Part shown: piece after piece, positions 24,961-34,809 of the stretch
Layout: each line of letters begins with the position of its first letter
How positions within the stretch are numbered: the first letter of the stretch is position 1
Source: an uncultured SAR86 cluster bacterium
GTDB taxonomy: Bacteria > Pseudomonadota > Gammaproteobacteria > Magnimaribacterales > D2472
Assembly (NCBI GenBank): GCA_902511425.1
Contig: CABXFE010000006.1
Location: 1-39,792 of the forward strand
Reading direction: 5' to 3'
DNA length: 39,792 nt
The notes under the pieces: generated by a model
What the model saw: the letters and a program-made list of their open reading frames with translations, nothing else
Database searches by the model: none
Told to the model about the DNA's origin: nothing
Program-made: the position numbers and the translations under genes

Positions 24961-26052
24961 ATGTCAAATATCAATAAAACCGTTGTAGTTGGTATGTCAG
25001 GAGGAGTTGATTCTTCTGTAGCAGCGTATCTTCTTCAAAAACAGGGATATAAAGTTCAAGGTCTTTTCATGCAAAATTGGCAGAATGAGCCAGGTGAAGT
25101 GTGTACATCTGAAATAGATTTTAATGATGCGTCAAAAGTTTGTGATCAATTGAATATACCTTTGCATAAAGCAAACTTTAGTGATGAGTATTGGGATAGA
25201 GTCTTTAAAGAATTTCTTTCTGAGCATGAGAAAGGCAGAACTCCAAATCCAGATATATTATGCAACAGAGAAATTAAATTTAAATCATTTCTTGACTATG
25301 CAATTAAGATTGGAGCGGATCATATCGCAACAGGTCACTATGCAAAAATAGAACATCAAAAAGATAAATCTGTATTGATGAGATCCAAAGATATTAACAA
25401 AGATCAAACATACTTTTTGCATGAGGTTACAGGAAAAGAGTTTGCTAAATGTATATTCCCACTTGAAAACTTAAATAAAAATGAAGTGAGGGAGATTGCA
25501 GAAAATAATAACTTTATTAATTACGATAAAAAGGACTCTGTTGGAATATGCTTTGTAGGGGAGAGAAATTTAAAAGATTTTCTTAAAAGATTTATTAAAT
25601 TTGAAAGTGGCGAAATCAAAGACTCAGATGGAAATATTGTAGGCACTCATCCTGGAGCACTTCTTTTCACCCAAGGGCAAAGGCAAGGATTAAATGTTGG
25701 CGGTGTAAAAGATAAGCCTGAACTACCATGGTATGTTTATGATAAATGCATTGAATTAAATGAAGTGTATGTCTGCCAGGGAGAATTCAATAATTTCTTA
25801 ATGAGTGATGGATTGTTGATGGAAGAGATGAAATGGATAAATGAAACAATTCCTCCAAAAAAATTAGAATGCGAGGTTCAGGTTCGTCATAGAGGCAAAC
25901 CTGTAAAGTGTGATGCGCACTTTATGGATCAGGGTGTGAGATTAATATTCTCTGAGCAAATAAGAGCTATTGCACCTGGACAATCAGCTGTTCTTTATAA
26001 AGACAATGAATGCTTAGGGGGAGGCATAATAGCAAAAGCTCTAAAAGACTAG
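24961..26052 (+). CDS. mnmA: tRNA-specific 2-thiouridylase MnmA
   Basis: Thiolates U34 of tRNA for Lys, Glu and Gln. PP-loop motif GMSGGVDSSVAAYLL (11-25), catalytic cysteines Cys101 (CNREIKF) and Cys197 (GICFVGE), and FTQGQRQGLNVGG in the C-terminal part. 363 residues, standard. No Shine-Dalgarno sequence is visible. hflD, which often separates mnmA from purB, is missing; purB starts 14 bp after the mnmA stop. Confidence 0.97.
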   Translation: MSNINKTVVVGMSGGVDSSVAAYLLQKQGYKVQGLFMQNWQNEPGEVCTSEIDFNDASKVCDQLNIPLHKANFSDEYWDRVFKEFLSEHEKGRTPNPDILCNREIKFKSFLDYAIKIGADHIATGHYAKIEHQKDKSVLMRSKDINKDQTYFLHEVTGKEFAKCIFPLENLNKNEVREIAENNNFINYDKKDSVGICFVGERNLKDFLKRFIKFESGEIKDSDGNIVGTHPGALLFTQGQRQGLNVGGVKDKPELPWYVYDKCIELNEVYVCQGEFNNFLMSDGLLMEEMKWINETIPPKKLECEVQVRHRGKPVKCDAHFMDQGVRLIFSEQIRAIAPGQSAVLYKDNECLGGGIIAKALKD

Positions 26053-26066
26053 CTATAATTCAACCT

Positions 26067-27419
26067 ATGAAACATCAAGAACTAATTTCGCCACTGGACA
26101 ATCGTTACAATAAAAAAATTGTTGATCTTGCTAATAATTTTTCTGAATCCAATCTAAATAAAACAAGATTTGAAATTGAGATTGATTGGATTATTTTCTT
26201 AACTTCCCAATGTGGAAAAAATTTTAAAACACTTTCTTTAGCAGCAAAAAATAATCTTTTAGAAATAAGAAAAAGTTTTAATAGTAAGTCTGCAACAAGA
26301 ATAAAAACTATAGAATCCAAAACTAATCATGATGTTAAGGCTGTAGAGTACTTTATTAGAGAAGAAATGAACAAATTCTCTAATTTAAAAAAATATCAAC
26401 ATCTAGTTCACTTTGCATTAACAAGCGAAGATGTTAATTCTCTTTCTTACGCAGTATTACTAAGAGATGCTAAAGAAATCTATATTAAAAAATTGGATAT
26501 TCTTTTAAAAGATTTAAACTCTAAATCAAAGTCATGGGCGTCACTCCCCTTGCTAGCTAGAACTCACGGACAAGCTGCTTCCCCTTCAACTATTGGAAAA
26601 GAAATAAAAGTATTTCATCAGCGATTAGTAAGACAAAAAGATCTATTAAAGAAAATGAAGCCTATGGCTAAGTTTGGTGGTGCTACTGGCAATTTCCATA
26701 CCCTAGATCTATCTGATGGAAATATAAACTGGGTATCCAAAACAAATAAATTTTTATCTTTATTTAAGGTTGAACAAAACCCCATCACCACTCAGATTGA
26801 ATCACATGACGGTATAGCTGAAATTGCTCATTGCATTCAAAGAATTAATAATATTTTGATTGATCTAAATCAAGACATGTGGATTTATATCGCCAACGAT
26901 ATATTTAAGTTAAAGCTAAAAGAAGGTGAGGTTGGCTCATCTACTATGCCGCACAAGGTTAATCCAATAGATTTTGAGAACTCAGAAGGAAATCTTGGAT
27001 TATCAAATTCAATGATGAGCTTTTTTGCTGATAAATTAACTAAATCTCGACTTCAAAGAGACCTTTCTGACTCTACAGTATTAAGGAATCTTGGTGTTGG
27101 GTTTGGATATAGTTATCTTGGAATTAGCTCATGCCTGAATGGTTTGAGTAAAATTCAACCGAATAAAGAAACTGCTAAAACAGAATTAGCAGATAATTGG
27201 CAAGTTCTGGCTGAGGCGCTTCAAATTGTTATGAAGCTAGAGGGATACGATAATGCCTATGAGGAGATTAAAGCTAAAACTAGAGGCCAAAGTATAGATA
27301 AGAATTCATATCTTAGCATTGTGAATGGTCTTAATATCAGCGATAAATCTAAAAACAAATTAATCAAACTAACTCCCCTAAATTATCTTGGTATTGCTGA
27401 TAAATTAGCAAAATCATAA
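26067..27419 (+). CDS. purB: Adenylosuccinate lyase
   Basis: Cleaves SAICAR and adenylosuccinate in purine synthesis. The signature GSSTMPHKVNPIDFEN is intact, with the flexible catalytic loop serine in SS; ARTHGQAASPSTIGKE is the substrate-binding His region, and TSEDVNSLSY is the E. coli-type motif. The ATG at 26067 gives 450 residues, matching the enteric form; an in-frame extension into mnmA has no family counterpart. An intrinsic terminator follows. Confidence 0.95.
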   Translation: MKHQELISPLDNRYNKKIVDLANNFSESNLNKTRFEIEIDWIIFLTSQCGKNFKTLSLAAKNNLLEIRKSFNSKSATRIKTIESKTNHDVKAVEYFIREEMNKFSNLKKYQHLVHFALTSEDVNSLSYAVLLRDAKEIYIKKLDILLKDLNSKSKSWASLPLLARTHGQAASPSTIGKEIKVFHQRLVRQKDLLKKMKPMAKFGGATGNFHTLDLSDGNINWVSKTNKFLSLFKVEQNPITTQIESHDGIAEIAHCIQRINNILIDLNQDMWIYIANDIFKLKLKEGEVGSSTMPHKVNPIDFENSEGNLGLSNSMMSFFADKLTKSRLQRDLSDSTVLRNLGVGFGYSYLGISSCLNGLSKIQPNKETAKTELADNWQVLAEALQIVMKLEGYDNAYEEIKAKTRGQSIDKNSYLSIVNGLNISDKSKNKLIKLTPLNYLGIADKLAKS

Positions 27420-27453
27420 ATTTTGTAGTTTAACTACCATTAATATTATCCAT

Positions 27454-27478
27454 AAATGCTTATTTAAAAGCATTTTTT
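27454..27478 (+). terminator. Intrinsic terminator after purB
   Basis: AAATGCTT, 6-nt loop ATTTAA, AAGCATTT followed by more T: an 8-bp perfect stem with a T-run, 35 bp after the purB stop. It separates mnmA-purB from aceA. Confidence 0.75.
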
Positions 27479-27485
27479 AATATTA

Positions 27486-27514
27486 TTGACAATTTAATCC
27501 CAATAAATTCAAAT
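27486..27514 (+). promoter_or_regulatory. Predicted aceA promoter
   Basis: A perfect -35 TTGACA (27486-27491), 17-bp spacer and -10-like TCAAAT (27509-27514, 4 of 6) lie just after the purB terminator. The predicted leader is about 20 nt and includes AGGGG before the ATG at 27542. Confidence 0.55.
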
Positions 27515-27541
27515 GCACTACATACATATAGGGGTATATTA

Positions 27542-29128
27542 ATGTCAACAAATAAATTTACATCTGAAGTTGAAAAACTAAACAGTATTCCAGAGTTCAG
27601 TGGTTCAAACTGGAATTCTATAAAGCCTGAATACGCTGCAAGAATGAGGCTTCAAAACCAATTTAAATCAGGAATAGATATTGCTAAATATACTGCATCC
27701 TTAATGAGAAAAGATATGAATGCTTATGATTCAGATACGTCATCTTACACACAATCTCTGGGGTGCTGGCATGGTTTTATTGGACAGCAGAAACTTATAT
27801 CAATCAAGAAGCATTTTGGTACGACCGATAAAAAATATCTATATCTTTCAGGCTGGATGGTTGCTGCTCTAAGATCTGAGTTTGGCCCCCTACCCGATCA
27901 ATCAATGCATGAAAAAACTTCTGTTGCTTCGCTGATTAAAGAATTGTATACATTTCTTAGACAAGCTGACGCACGCGAGCTTGGTGGTTTATTTAGAGAG
28001 CTTGATAATGCCTCAGACACTGACAAGCCGAAAATTCAAGAAAAAATTGACAATTTTGAAACTCATATAGTTCCGATTATTGCAGACATTGATGCAGGCT
28101 TTGGTAATGAAGAAGCCACATATTTAATGGCTAAACAAATGATTGAAGCTGGAGCTTGTTGTATACAAATTGAAAATCAAGTTTCAGATGAAAAACAATG
28201 CGGGCATCAGGATGGTAAGGTTACTGTACCTCACTCCGATTTCTTAGCAAAAATAAATGCTGTTAGGTATGCGTTTTTAGAGCTGGGTGTTGATGAGGGA
28301 GTCATCGTCGCTCGAACAGATTCATTGGGGGCTGGTCTTACTAAGCAAATTGCCATCACTCATGAGGTTGGTGATCTTGGGGATCAATATAACTCCTTCC
28401 TTGATGTTGAGGAATTAGATCCATCTGAATTAAATCATGGTGATGTTTTAATCAATCAAAACGGTAAAGTTGTTAGACCTAAGAGACTCCCAAGTAACCT
28501 TTATAGATTTAAAGAAGGTACCGGAGAAGCAAGATGTATATTAGATTCAATTACCAGTCTTCAAAACGGAGCTGATTTAATTTGGATTGAAACTGAAAAA
28601 CCTCATATTGGCCAAATTGGCGCAATGATGGACGAGATCAAAAAAGTGGTTCCAAATGCAAAGCTTGTTTACAACAACAGTCCATCATTCAATTGGACTT
28701 TAAACTTTAGGCAGCAAGTATTCGATGCTATGAGCGAAAATGGAGATGATATGTCTTCCTATAACAGAGATGATCTCATGAATGAGATGTATGATGATAC
28801 TCAGCTTGGTAAAGAAGCAGACAAAAAAATTCAAACATTCCAAGCAGACGCTGCAAGAGAAGCAGGAATTTTTCATCATTTGATAACATTACCTACTTAT
28901 CACACCGCAGCATTGTCTACAGATAATTTAGCCAAAGAATATTTTGGTGACAAAGGGATGCTGGGTTATGTCGAGGGAGTTCAAAGAAAAGAAATTCGAC
29001 AAGGTATTGCCTGTGTAAAACACCAAAACATGGCAGGATCTGATATGGGAGATGATCACAAGGAATACTTTGCAGGAGAAGCTGCTCTTAAAGCTTCTGG
29101 CAAAGATAATACAATGAATCAGTTTTAA
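27542..29128 (+). CDS. aceA: Isocitrate lyase (long form)
   Basis: Splits isocitrate into glyoxylate and succinate, the first step of the glyoxylate shunt, needed for growth on acetate and fatty acids. 528 residues, the longer Pseudomonas-type isoform rather than the 430-residue enteric one. The catalytic motif reads KQCGH (Cys220) where KKCGH is the common form. ADIDAGFGN for metal/substrate binding is present. No malate synthase gene lies in the window. Its stop overlaps the nqrM stop by 4 bp (convergent). Confidence 0.93.
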   Translation: MSTNKFTSEVEKLNSIPEFSGSNWNSIKPEYAARMRLQNQFKSGIDIAKYTASLMRKDMNAYDSDTSSYTQSLGCWHGFIGQQKLISIKKHFGTTDKKYLYLSGWMVAALRSEFGPLPDQSMHEKTSVASLIKELYTFLRQADARELGGLFRELDNASDTDKPKIQEKIDNFETHIVPIIADIDAGFGNEEATYLMAKQMIEAGACCIQIENQVSDEKQCGHQDGKVTVPHSDFLAKINAVRYAFLELGVDEGVIVARTDSLGAGLTKQIAITHEVGDLGDQYNSFLDVEELDPSELNHGDVLINQNGKVVRPKRLPSNLYRFKEGTGEARCILDSITSLQNGADLIWIETEKPHIGQIGAMMDEIKKVVPNAKLVYNNSPSFNWTLNFRQQVFDAMSENGDDMSSYNRDDLMNEMYDDTQLGKEADKKIQTFQADAAREAGIFHHLITLPTYHTAALSTDNLAKEYFGDKGMLGYVEGVQRKEIRQGIACVKHQNMAGSDMGDDHKEYFAGEAALKASGKDNTMNQF

Positions 29129-29304
29129 TTAGTTTCACAATCCCCTATGGTGGTGCGCCCGCATATTTTGCAGGGTGCACCATCCTCTACATTTGCTAAA
29201 CCTCCGCAACTTCCCGATATAGGTTTATTTTTTACAATTACCCCTATTGCAATTGCTGCAAATGAAATCGTTATCAAGAAAAAAACTGTAAGAAACTCAA
29301 TCAC
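29125..29304 (-). CDS. nqrM: Na+-NQR maturation protein NqrM
   Basis: A 59-residue protein, easily missed because of its size. One N-terminal transmembrane helix (about 4-24) is followed by four cysteines: Cys33 in SGSCGGL, Cys45 and Cys48 in CKIC, and Cys56. This is the NqrM (DUF539) pattern; NqrM is needed for assembly of Nqr, apparently for the metal centre held between NqrD and NqrE. GTG start at 29304 overlaps the end of apbE by 8 bp, suggesting coupled translation. Its position after nqrF-apbE is as expected. Slightly shorter than usual. The complementary-strand frame here is a shadow. Confidence 0.88.
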   Translation of the reverse strand: MIEFLTVFFLITISFAAIAIGVIVKNKPISGSCGGLANVEDGAPCKICGRTTIGDCETN

Positions 29305-30277
29305 TATAATTCCAGTATTTAGATTTCATTATAATATTATCTTTTTCGATTAAGTACATTGCCGGAACAGAATTACTATTAGCAAGTTTTATACCTCTAT
29401 CTGGACCAAGCACATTTAATGCAGTAGCCCATGCATCCGCTCTCATTGAAGATTCTTCCGATGCTACTGTTACTGAGTAAGATTTATCTAGCAACGACTC
29501 TTCGTTGATCGGATTAAAAGTGTGGCTAATAATTTCTCCTGCATCATTGATATTTGTATTTCTGTATTCACCAGAAGTAGCTATAGCCAAAAAACCAGTT
29601 CTTGAAATCTCAATAATAGATTGATTTTGAAGACTAGAAGGATCTTGGATACCAATAACCCACGGAACACCATGTTTTGATCCATTAACTATTATCTCGC
29701 CACCTATATCAATTAAAAAATTATTTCTATTAGAATTAATAAGAAGCTTTGCAATTGAATCAACAGCATAACCCTTGGCAATTGAAGACAAATCAAATTG
29801 AAAGTTATCATTTTTTATAATTCTATTATTTGAAATTAAATCAAATCTTTCCTTAGATACTGGAATGGTGTTTGGATTCGCTGTATTTGCTGGACCAAAA
29901 CCATTCTCGATAACAAGAGAACCAACAGTGACATCATATAAACCATCAGTAATTTGATAGAGTTGCTCTGCATAACTTAAAAGAGAGTACATGTCAGATG
30001 AAATATCAATTTCTTCACCCAATGGAGCTGCGTTAATTTTAGATAATTCAGATGACTCTTTATAATTTGAAGCGATTAAATCAATTCTAGCTAACTCGCC
30101 TTCAATGGATTGTTTTAAAGGGTCAGATATATATTCTGTTGAAACTAATTGCCAATAAGTCCCATATATTAGCCCAGAAATTTTATATGTTGCTGATTTA
30201 TTATAGTTATATGCAAAAACTATACAGATGGCCCCTACTATGAGAGCAATTGATTTAGAAACAGTTAAACGATTCAA
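29297..30277 (-). CDS. apbE: FAD:protein FMN transferase ApbE
   Basis: Attaches FMN covalently to threonine in NqrB and NqrC (flavinylation) using FAD, on the periplasmic side. 326 residues: N-terminal hydrophobic segment (about 8-23) acting as signal anchor; no lipobox Cys, though many ApbE proteins are lipoproteins. Family motifs are present: GTYWQ, DLSSIAKGYAVD, IDIGGE and the C-terminal DAWATAL; HTFNPI stands in place of the common HIIDP. It lies 8 bp after nqrF and overlaps nqrM. Its two substrates are encoded in the same operon. Confidence 0.93.
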   Translation of the reverse strand: MNRLTVSKSIALIVGAICIVFAYNYNKSATYKISGLIYGTYWQLVSTEYISDPLKQSIEGELARIDLIASNYKESSELSKINAAPLGEEIDISSDMYSLLSYAEQLYQITDGLYDVTVGSLVIENGFGPANTANPNTIPVSKERFDLISNNRIIKNDNFQFDLSSIAKGYAVDSIAKLLINSNRNNFLIDIGGEIIVNGSKHGVPWVIGIQDPSSLQNQSIIEISRTGFLAIATSGEYRNTNINDAGEIISHTFNPINEESLLDKSYSVTVASEESSMRADAWATALNVLGPDRGIKLANSNSVPAMYLIEKDNIIMKSKYWNYSD

Positions 30278-30285
30278 TGAGCTAT

Positions 30286-31518
30286 TTAGCCACCAAAATC
30301 ATCAAGCATAATATTTTCAGGCTCCACTCCAAGATTAATAAGCATATCTATACAAGCTTTATTCATCATTGGTGGCCCACACATATAGAACTCACAATCC
30401 TCAGGGGCCTTATGAGATTTAAGATATCCTTCAAAAAGGACCTGATGTATAAAGCCTGTCAATCCATCCCAGTTATCTTCAGGCTGGGGATCTGACAATG
30501 CAACATGCCAATCAAAATTTTCATTGGTTTCAGCCAATTTATTAAAATCATCCACGTAGAACATCTCCTTTAGACTTCTTGCACCATACCAAAAGGAAAT
30601 TTTTCGATCGCTGTTGATTCTTAACAACTGATCAAAGATGTGAGCTCGCATTGGGGCCATTCCAGCTCCCCCTCCCACAAAAACCATTTCAGCTGATGAT
30701 TTTTTAGCAAAGAATTCTCCAAATGGTCCGAACACTCTAACTTTATCACCTGGCTTGAGGTTAAATGTCCAAGATGACATTACACCTGGTGGTATGTCAG
30801 ATGAACCTGGTGGTGGACTAGCCACCCTGATATTAAATTTTAATACCCCTTTTTCCTCTGGATAATTAGCCATTGAATAAGCTCTGATAATTGGCTCAGA
30901 ATTATTTGCAACGTTATCCCATATTTTAAACTTGTCCCAGTCCTCTCTATACTCTTCAGCTACATCAAATGATTTATAATTTAAATCTGAATAAGCAGGC
31001 GCCTCTAATTGCACATACCCACCTGCTTTAAAATTAACCTCTTCTCCCTCAGGAAGTTTAAGAACAAGCTCTTTTATAAAAGTTGCAACATTATCATTAG
31101 AGACAACTTCACACTCCCACTCTTTGACACCAAACACCTCTTCGGGAATTGTTATTTTTAGATCATTCTTAACTGCAACCTGACAAGAGAGCCTCCAGCC
31201 ATCCTTCTTCTCTTTGGAGTTGAAATGAGATTCCTCGGTTGGCAATATAGAGCCACCGCCCTCAGCTATTTGGCATTTGCATTGACTGCAGGTTCCACCA
31301 CCCCCACAAGCTGAAGATAGAAATATTTTGTTTTCAGCTAAAGTTTGAAGTAATTTATTACCCGATGGAACAACAATCGGATTAGAAGTATCTCCATTAA
31401 TCTCAATGGTTACATCACCAGAGCTCACCAACTGGCTTCGTGCTGCAATGATGATAGCAACGAGTAACAAGACAACGCCTGTAAAAGAAAGAACACCTAA
31501 AAATAAATCAATCTGCAT
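30286..31518 (-). CDS. nqrF: Na+-NQR subunit F (NADH dehydrogenase module)
   Basis: Oxidises NADH and passes electrons through FAD and a 2Fe-2S centre into the Nqr complex. 410 residues: N-terminal TM helix (about 6-26), ferredoxin domain with Cys71, Cys77, Cys80 and Cys112 ([11 protein letters not shown]), FAD domain with [13 protein letters not shown] domain with [14 protein letters not shown], and the C-terminal MLDDFGG. All expected elements are present. Confidence 0.97.
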   Translation of the reverse strand: MQIDLFLGVLSFTGVVLLLVAIIIAARSQLVSSGDVTIEINGDTSNPIVVPSGNKLLQTLAENKIFLSSACGGGGTCSQCKCQIAEGGGSILPTEESHFNSKEKKDGWRLSCQVAVKNDLKITIPEEVFGVKEWECEVVSNDNVATFIKELVLKLPEGEEVNFKAGGYVQLEAPAYSDLNYKSFDVAEEYREDWDKFKIWDNVANNSEPIIRAYSMANYPEEKGVLKFNIRVASPPPGSSDIPPGVMSSWTFNLKPGDKVRVFGPFGEFFAKKSSAEMVFVGGGAGMAPMRAHIFDQLLRINSDRKISFWYGARSLKEMFYVDDFNKLAETNENFDWHVALSDPQPEDNWDGLTGFIHQVLFEGYLKSHKAPEDCEFYMCGPPMMNKACIDMLINLGVEPENIMLDDFGG

Positions 31519-31527
31519 AATTATTAC

Positions 31528-32139
31528 CTATAGTGAAATTCCCCCGAATGACATAAACCCAAAACTCATTAAACCTACTATTAAAAATGTAACACCTAGG
31601 CCTTGAAGACCATCAGGTATATCTGAATACTTTAATTTTTCTCTTATACCAGCCAAAACAACAATAGCCATTGCCCAACCAACACCGGCACCAAGACCAT
31701 AAACAACACTTTCTCCAAATTTTAAATCTTTTTCAATCATGAACAAAGATGCACCCAATATTGCACAATTTACTGTAATTAAGGGTAAAAATACACCCAA
31801 TGCGTTATAAAGCGCCGGAACAAATCTATCTAAAAACATTTCTAGTATTTGTACAGCAGCCGCAATAACACCTATATAGCTTATCAGTCCAACAAATTCT
31901 AAATTTGCTTCGGGTAAACCAGCCCATGCTAAGGCGCCTTCTTTTAAAATTGAATTATAAATAAGATTGTTCAGTGGAACTGTGATTAAACAAACAACTA
32001 TAACTGCTATACCTAAGCCAAAAGCTGCATCAATTTTTTTAGAAATAGCTATGAATGTACACATTCCTAAAAAAACAGATAAAGCAATGTTCTCTATAAA
32101 AACAGTTGTAATAAAGATACTTAGGTAATGTTCAAACAT
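31528..32139 (-). CDS. nqrE: Na+-NQR subunit E
   Basis: Membrane subunit with six transmembrane helices; with NqrD it holds an iron centre in the membrane. 203 residues. The conserved cysteines are in FLGMCTF near the N-terminus and TVNCAILG in the middle. It overlaps nqrD by 8 bp and lies 9 bp before nqrF. Confidence 0.97.
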   Translation of the reverse strand: MFEHYLSIFITTVFIENIALSVFLGMCTFIAISKKIDAAFGLGIAVIVVCLITVPLNNLIYNSILKEGALAWAGLPEANLEFVGLISYIGVIAAAVQILEMFLDRFVPALYNALGVFLPLITVNCAILGASLFMIEKDLKFGESVVYGLGAGVGWAMAIVVLAGIREKLKYSDIPDGLQGLGVTFLIVGLMSFGFMSFGGISL

Positions 32140-32818
32140 TTAATTCTCTTTTAGATAAATCTGGTGCTGTTGCATGACCAGACAGTTTGTATTCGTTTGG
32201 TTCAATTTGATCAGTCTTGTATGCTCGAATGCCCCAAATCATCAACCCAATTAGGATGAAAGAGCTTGGAGGAAGTAATAGAAGGTTATTTGCTGGGTAC
32301 CAGCCACCATTAGATACTAACGGTAGAATTTCATACCCCATTAATGTTCCTGCACCAAACAACTCCCTGACAACGGCCACTGCAATCAAGATAATGCTGT
32401 ATCCAAGGCCATTACCTAAACCATCTAAGAAACTTACAAATGGTTTCTCTTTCATAGCAAAAGCCTCGGCTCTTCCCATGACAATACAGTTAGTGATAAT
32501 CAATCCAACAAACACTGATAATTTTTTGCTTGTTTCGTAGTCGTATGCCTTAAGCAACTCATCAACAACAATCACTAGAGATGCAATGATAGTCATTTGA
32601 ACGATTATTCTTACGCTGCTGGGAATATAATTTCTAATAATAGAAATAAATAAATTCGAGAAAGATACAACACTTGTAAGGGCAACACACATCACCAAAG
32701 TCACTGAAAGATTGCTTGTTACAGCAAGTGCTGAGCATATCCCAAGTATTTGGAGGGTAATAGGGTTCTCTTCAAGCAATGGTTTTGCAAGAATTTCTTT
32801 GTATTGCTTAACTGTCAT
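32132..32818 (-). CDS. nqrD: Na+-NQR subunit D
   Basis: Membrane subunit, homologous to NqrE in inverted topology. 228 residues with six TM helices; conserved cysteines are in [12 protein letters not shown] and [15 protein letters not shown]. The C-terminal tail is hydrophilic. It overlaps nqrC by 11 bp and nqrE by 8 bp. Confidence 0.97.
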   Translation of the reverse strand: MTVKQYKEILAKPLLEENPITLQILGICSALAVTSNLSVTLVMCVALTSVVSFSNLFISIIRNYIPSSVRIIVQMTIIASLVIVVDELLKAYDYETSKKLSVFVGLIITNCIVMGRAEAFAMKEKPFVSFLDGLGNGLGYSIILIAVAVVRELFGAGTLMGYEILPLVSNGGWYPANNLLLLPPSSFILIGLMIWGIRAYKTDQIEPNEYKLSGHATAPDLSKRELNV

Positions 32819-33581
32819 AATTTATGTTCTTTAATGTTTCTTTATAGCCGCTTTCTCCAAACCAGTAAACGAGCATGTTTGTAACACCTCGACTCGTGAG
32901 TGTTGCGCCTGATAGACCGTCTACTTGATAAGAGGCCATTTGGTTTGCTGGATCAACTTTACCTTTAATAACCTCAATCTCAACTTCACCATTTTTATAT
33001 ATAGATTTACCATCCCATAAGGCTTTCCATTTAGGATTATCTACTTCAGCGCCTAACCCAGGCGTTTCTTTATGGGCGTAAAATTCAAGACCTTTTATCG
33101 TATTAAGATCCTTATCAATCGCAATATAACCAAACAAAGTCCCCCAGAGACCATACCCTCTAATTGGCAAGATAATTTTTTCTAGGTTGCTATAGGAATC
33201 TTTAAGTAAGTATATTTTCCCAATATTTTCCTGATTTTTTACAATTGCAATGTCTTTTGAAGCCGGAATGGGAGTCGAATGCTCAGGCTGTTTAGAGAAA
33301 TATACAGGATCATATGTGTCGAGGTCATATTCACCATACTCATCTAAAAGATCACCCGTGCTGAAATCTACAAATTTTGGTGTAAGACGGGTAAATTGAG
33401 ATTCAATAGATTCATCTGGATTATAAATTGCAGCTGTTTTAAGAATCTTGATTCTTTGGTCATTGAGCTTATTAAGATTTTGCATATCCCTCAAACTTAC
33501 AGCAGCATACGAAACTATCAAAGAGCAAAATAAGCAAACTAAAAATGAAACTGTAAGCGTTTTTAAAACTGAATCATTCAT
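32808..33581 (-). CDS. nqrC: Na+-NQR subunit C (covalent FMN)
   Basis: Single-TM subunit carrying covalent FMN on its periplasmic domain. The ATG at 33581, overlapping nqrB by 8 bp, gives 257 residues, the family length; an upstream extension into nqrB is rejected. TM helix at about 8-28. The flavinylation motif [10 protein letters not shown] carries the acceptor Thr227. ApbE, encoded downstream, should modify it. Confidence 0.96.
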   Translation of the reverse strand: MNDSVLKTLTVSFLVCLFCSLIVSYAAVSLRDMQNLNKLNDQRIKILKTAAIYNPDESIESQFTRLTPKFVDFSTGDLLDEYGEYDLDTYDPVYFSKQPEHSTPIPASKDIAIVKNQENIGKIYLLKDSYSNLEKIILPIRGYGLWGTLFGYIAIDKDLNTIKGLEFYAHKETPGLGAEVDNPKWKALWDGKSIYKNGEVEIEVIKGKVDPANQMASYQVDGLSGATLTSRGVTNMLVYWFGESGYKETLKNINYDS

Positions 33582-34809
33582 ATGAAAGAGCCCTCTTACG
33601 TTTTGCAATGTTATTTGATACAACCATATGGTCGATAACTGGAGCAAATAAATTAGCGAACAAAATTGCTAACATCATACCTTCTGGAAATGCTGGATTA
33701 ATTACTCGAATTAATACAACAGTAACACCTATCAAGGCCCCATAAATCCAGCGACCAGCATTAGTTCCGGAGCCAGAAACTGGTTCTGTTGCCATAAATA
33801 CTAGCCCGAATGCAAAGCTGCCTATAACTAAATGCCAGTGCCAAGGAACCTGAAACATTGGGTTAGTATCTGATCCAACAATATTTAAAATTGAGGTCAT
33901 TACTATCATTCCAAAAAAAGTACCTAAAATAATTCTATATGAAGCAACACCGGTCGCTAAGAGTATTACTGCAGCAATACCAATTGCAATGACAGACGTT
34001 TCTCCAACTGATCCAGGAATATTACCTATGAATGCATCAAACCATGAAAAATTATCGGTCAAGCCTTGTAAACCCCCCTCTGCAGCATATCCAAGTGGTG
34101 TAGCTCCGCTAAATCCTTCAGGAGTAATGCCAGTATCTGACAGGCCTGCTATCCAAACCTTATCACCGGATAGTTGAGATGGATAAGCAAAGTACAAGAA
34201 TGCTCGACCAGTTAATGCTGGATTCAAGAAATTTTTCCCAGTTCCGCCAAAAACTTCTTTTCCAATAACAATTCCAAATGTTATACCCATTGCTGCTTGC
34301 CATAGAGGTAAGTCTGGTGGGCAACTTAAAGCAAATAAGATTGACGAAACAAATAAACCTTCATTAATTTCATGCTTACGAACCACAGCAAAAAGAATCT
34401 CCCACAGGATTCCAACTGCAAAAGTTACGGCATATATGGGAACAAAATAAACTGCTCCAATCCACATTTTTGTTATGAAACTATCATTAGTGTAACCAAC
34501 CAAATTAATTAACACATGATGCCAATCATTTGTATTAGCCGCACCAACAAGAGTTAAGTACTCTAGTGTTTGATTGCCAATGTTGTACATTCCAAAAAAC
34601 ATTGCTGGAAAGGCAGCCAACCAAACGATTACCATTATTCTTTGAATATCAATTGAATCTCTTACATGAATCGGATTTGTTGTTTTATGCGTTGATGAAA
34701 AGATAAAGTTCTCTATGGCATCATAAATTGGAAACCATTTTGCTTGGGCGCCGCCAGGCATAAATTTAGGCTTAATGCTTTCATTAACAGATCTGAGCCA
34801 GGACTTCAT
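33574..34809 (-). CDS. nqrB: Na+-NQR subunit B (covalent FMN, riboflavin)
   Basis: Main membrane subunit with about ten TM helices; carries covalent FMN and takes part in Na+ translocation and quinone reduction. 411 residues. The flavinylation site [10 protein letters not shown] has acceptor Thr237; the first position is Glu where the ApbE target motif usually has Asp. It overlaps nqrA by 4 bp and nqrC by 8 bp. Confidence 0.97.
   Translation of the reverse strand: MKSWLRSVNESIKPKFMPGGAQAKWFPIYDAIENFIFSSTHKTTNPIHVRDSIDIQRIMVIVWLAAFPAMFFGMYNIGNQTLEYLTLVGAANTNDWHHVLINLVGYTNDSFITKMWIGAVYFVPIYAVTFAVGILWEILFAVVRKHEINEGLFVSSILFALSCPPDLPLWQAAMGITFGIVIGKEVFGGTGKNFLNPALTGRAFLYFAYPSQLSGDKVWIAGLSDTGITPEGFSGATPLGYAAEGGLQGLTDNFSWFDAFIGNIPGSVGETSVIAIGIAAVILLATGVASYRIILGTFFGMIVMTSILNIVGSDTNPMFQVPWHWHLVIGSFAFGLVFMATEPVSGSGTNAGRWIYGALIGVTVVLIRVINPAFPEGMMLAILFANLFAPVIDHMVVSNNIAKRKRALSYE

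Noticed and set aside
27425-27437. Short dyad GTAGTTTAACTAC after the purB stop
   Set aside because: Six-base arms with a one-base centre cannot form a good hairpin, and a better terminator follows at 27454-27478.
29147-29353. Plus-strand open frame of 68 codons after aceA
   Set aside because: It is antisense to nqrM and the end of apbE; its translation is low-complexity without family motifs, whereas the minus strand encodes the four-cysteine NqrM pattern.
33582-33647. Longer nqrC starting inside nqrB
   Set aside because: The ATG at 33581 gives the standard 257 residues with the signal-anchor helix at the N-terminus; the extension only retraces nqrB in another frame.
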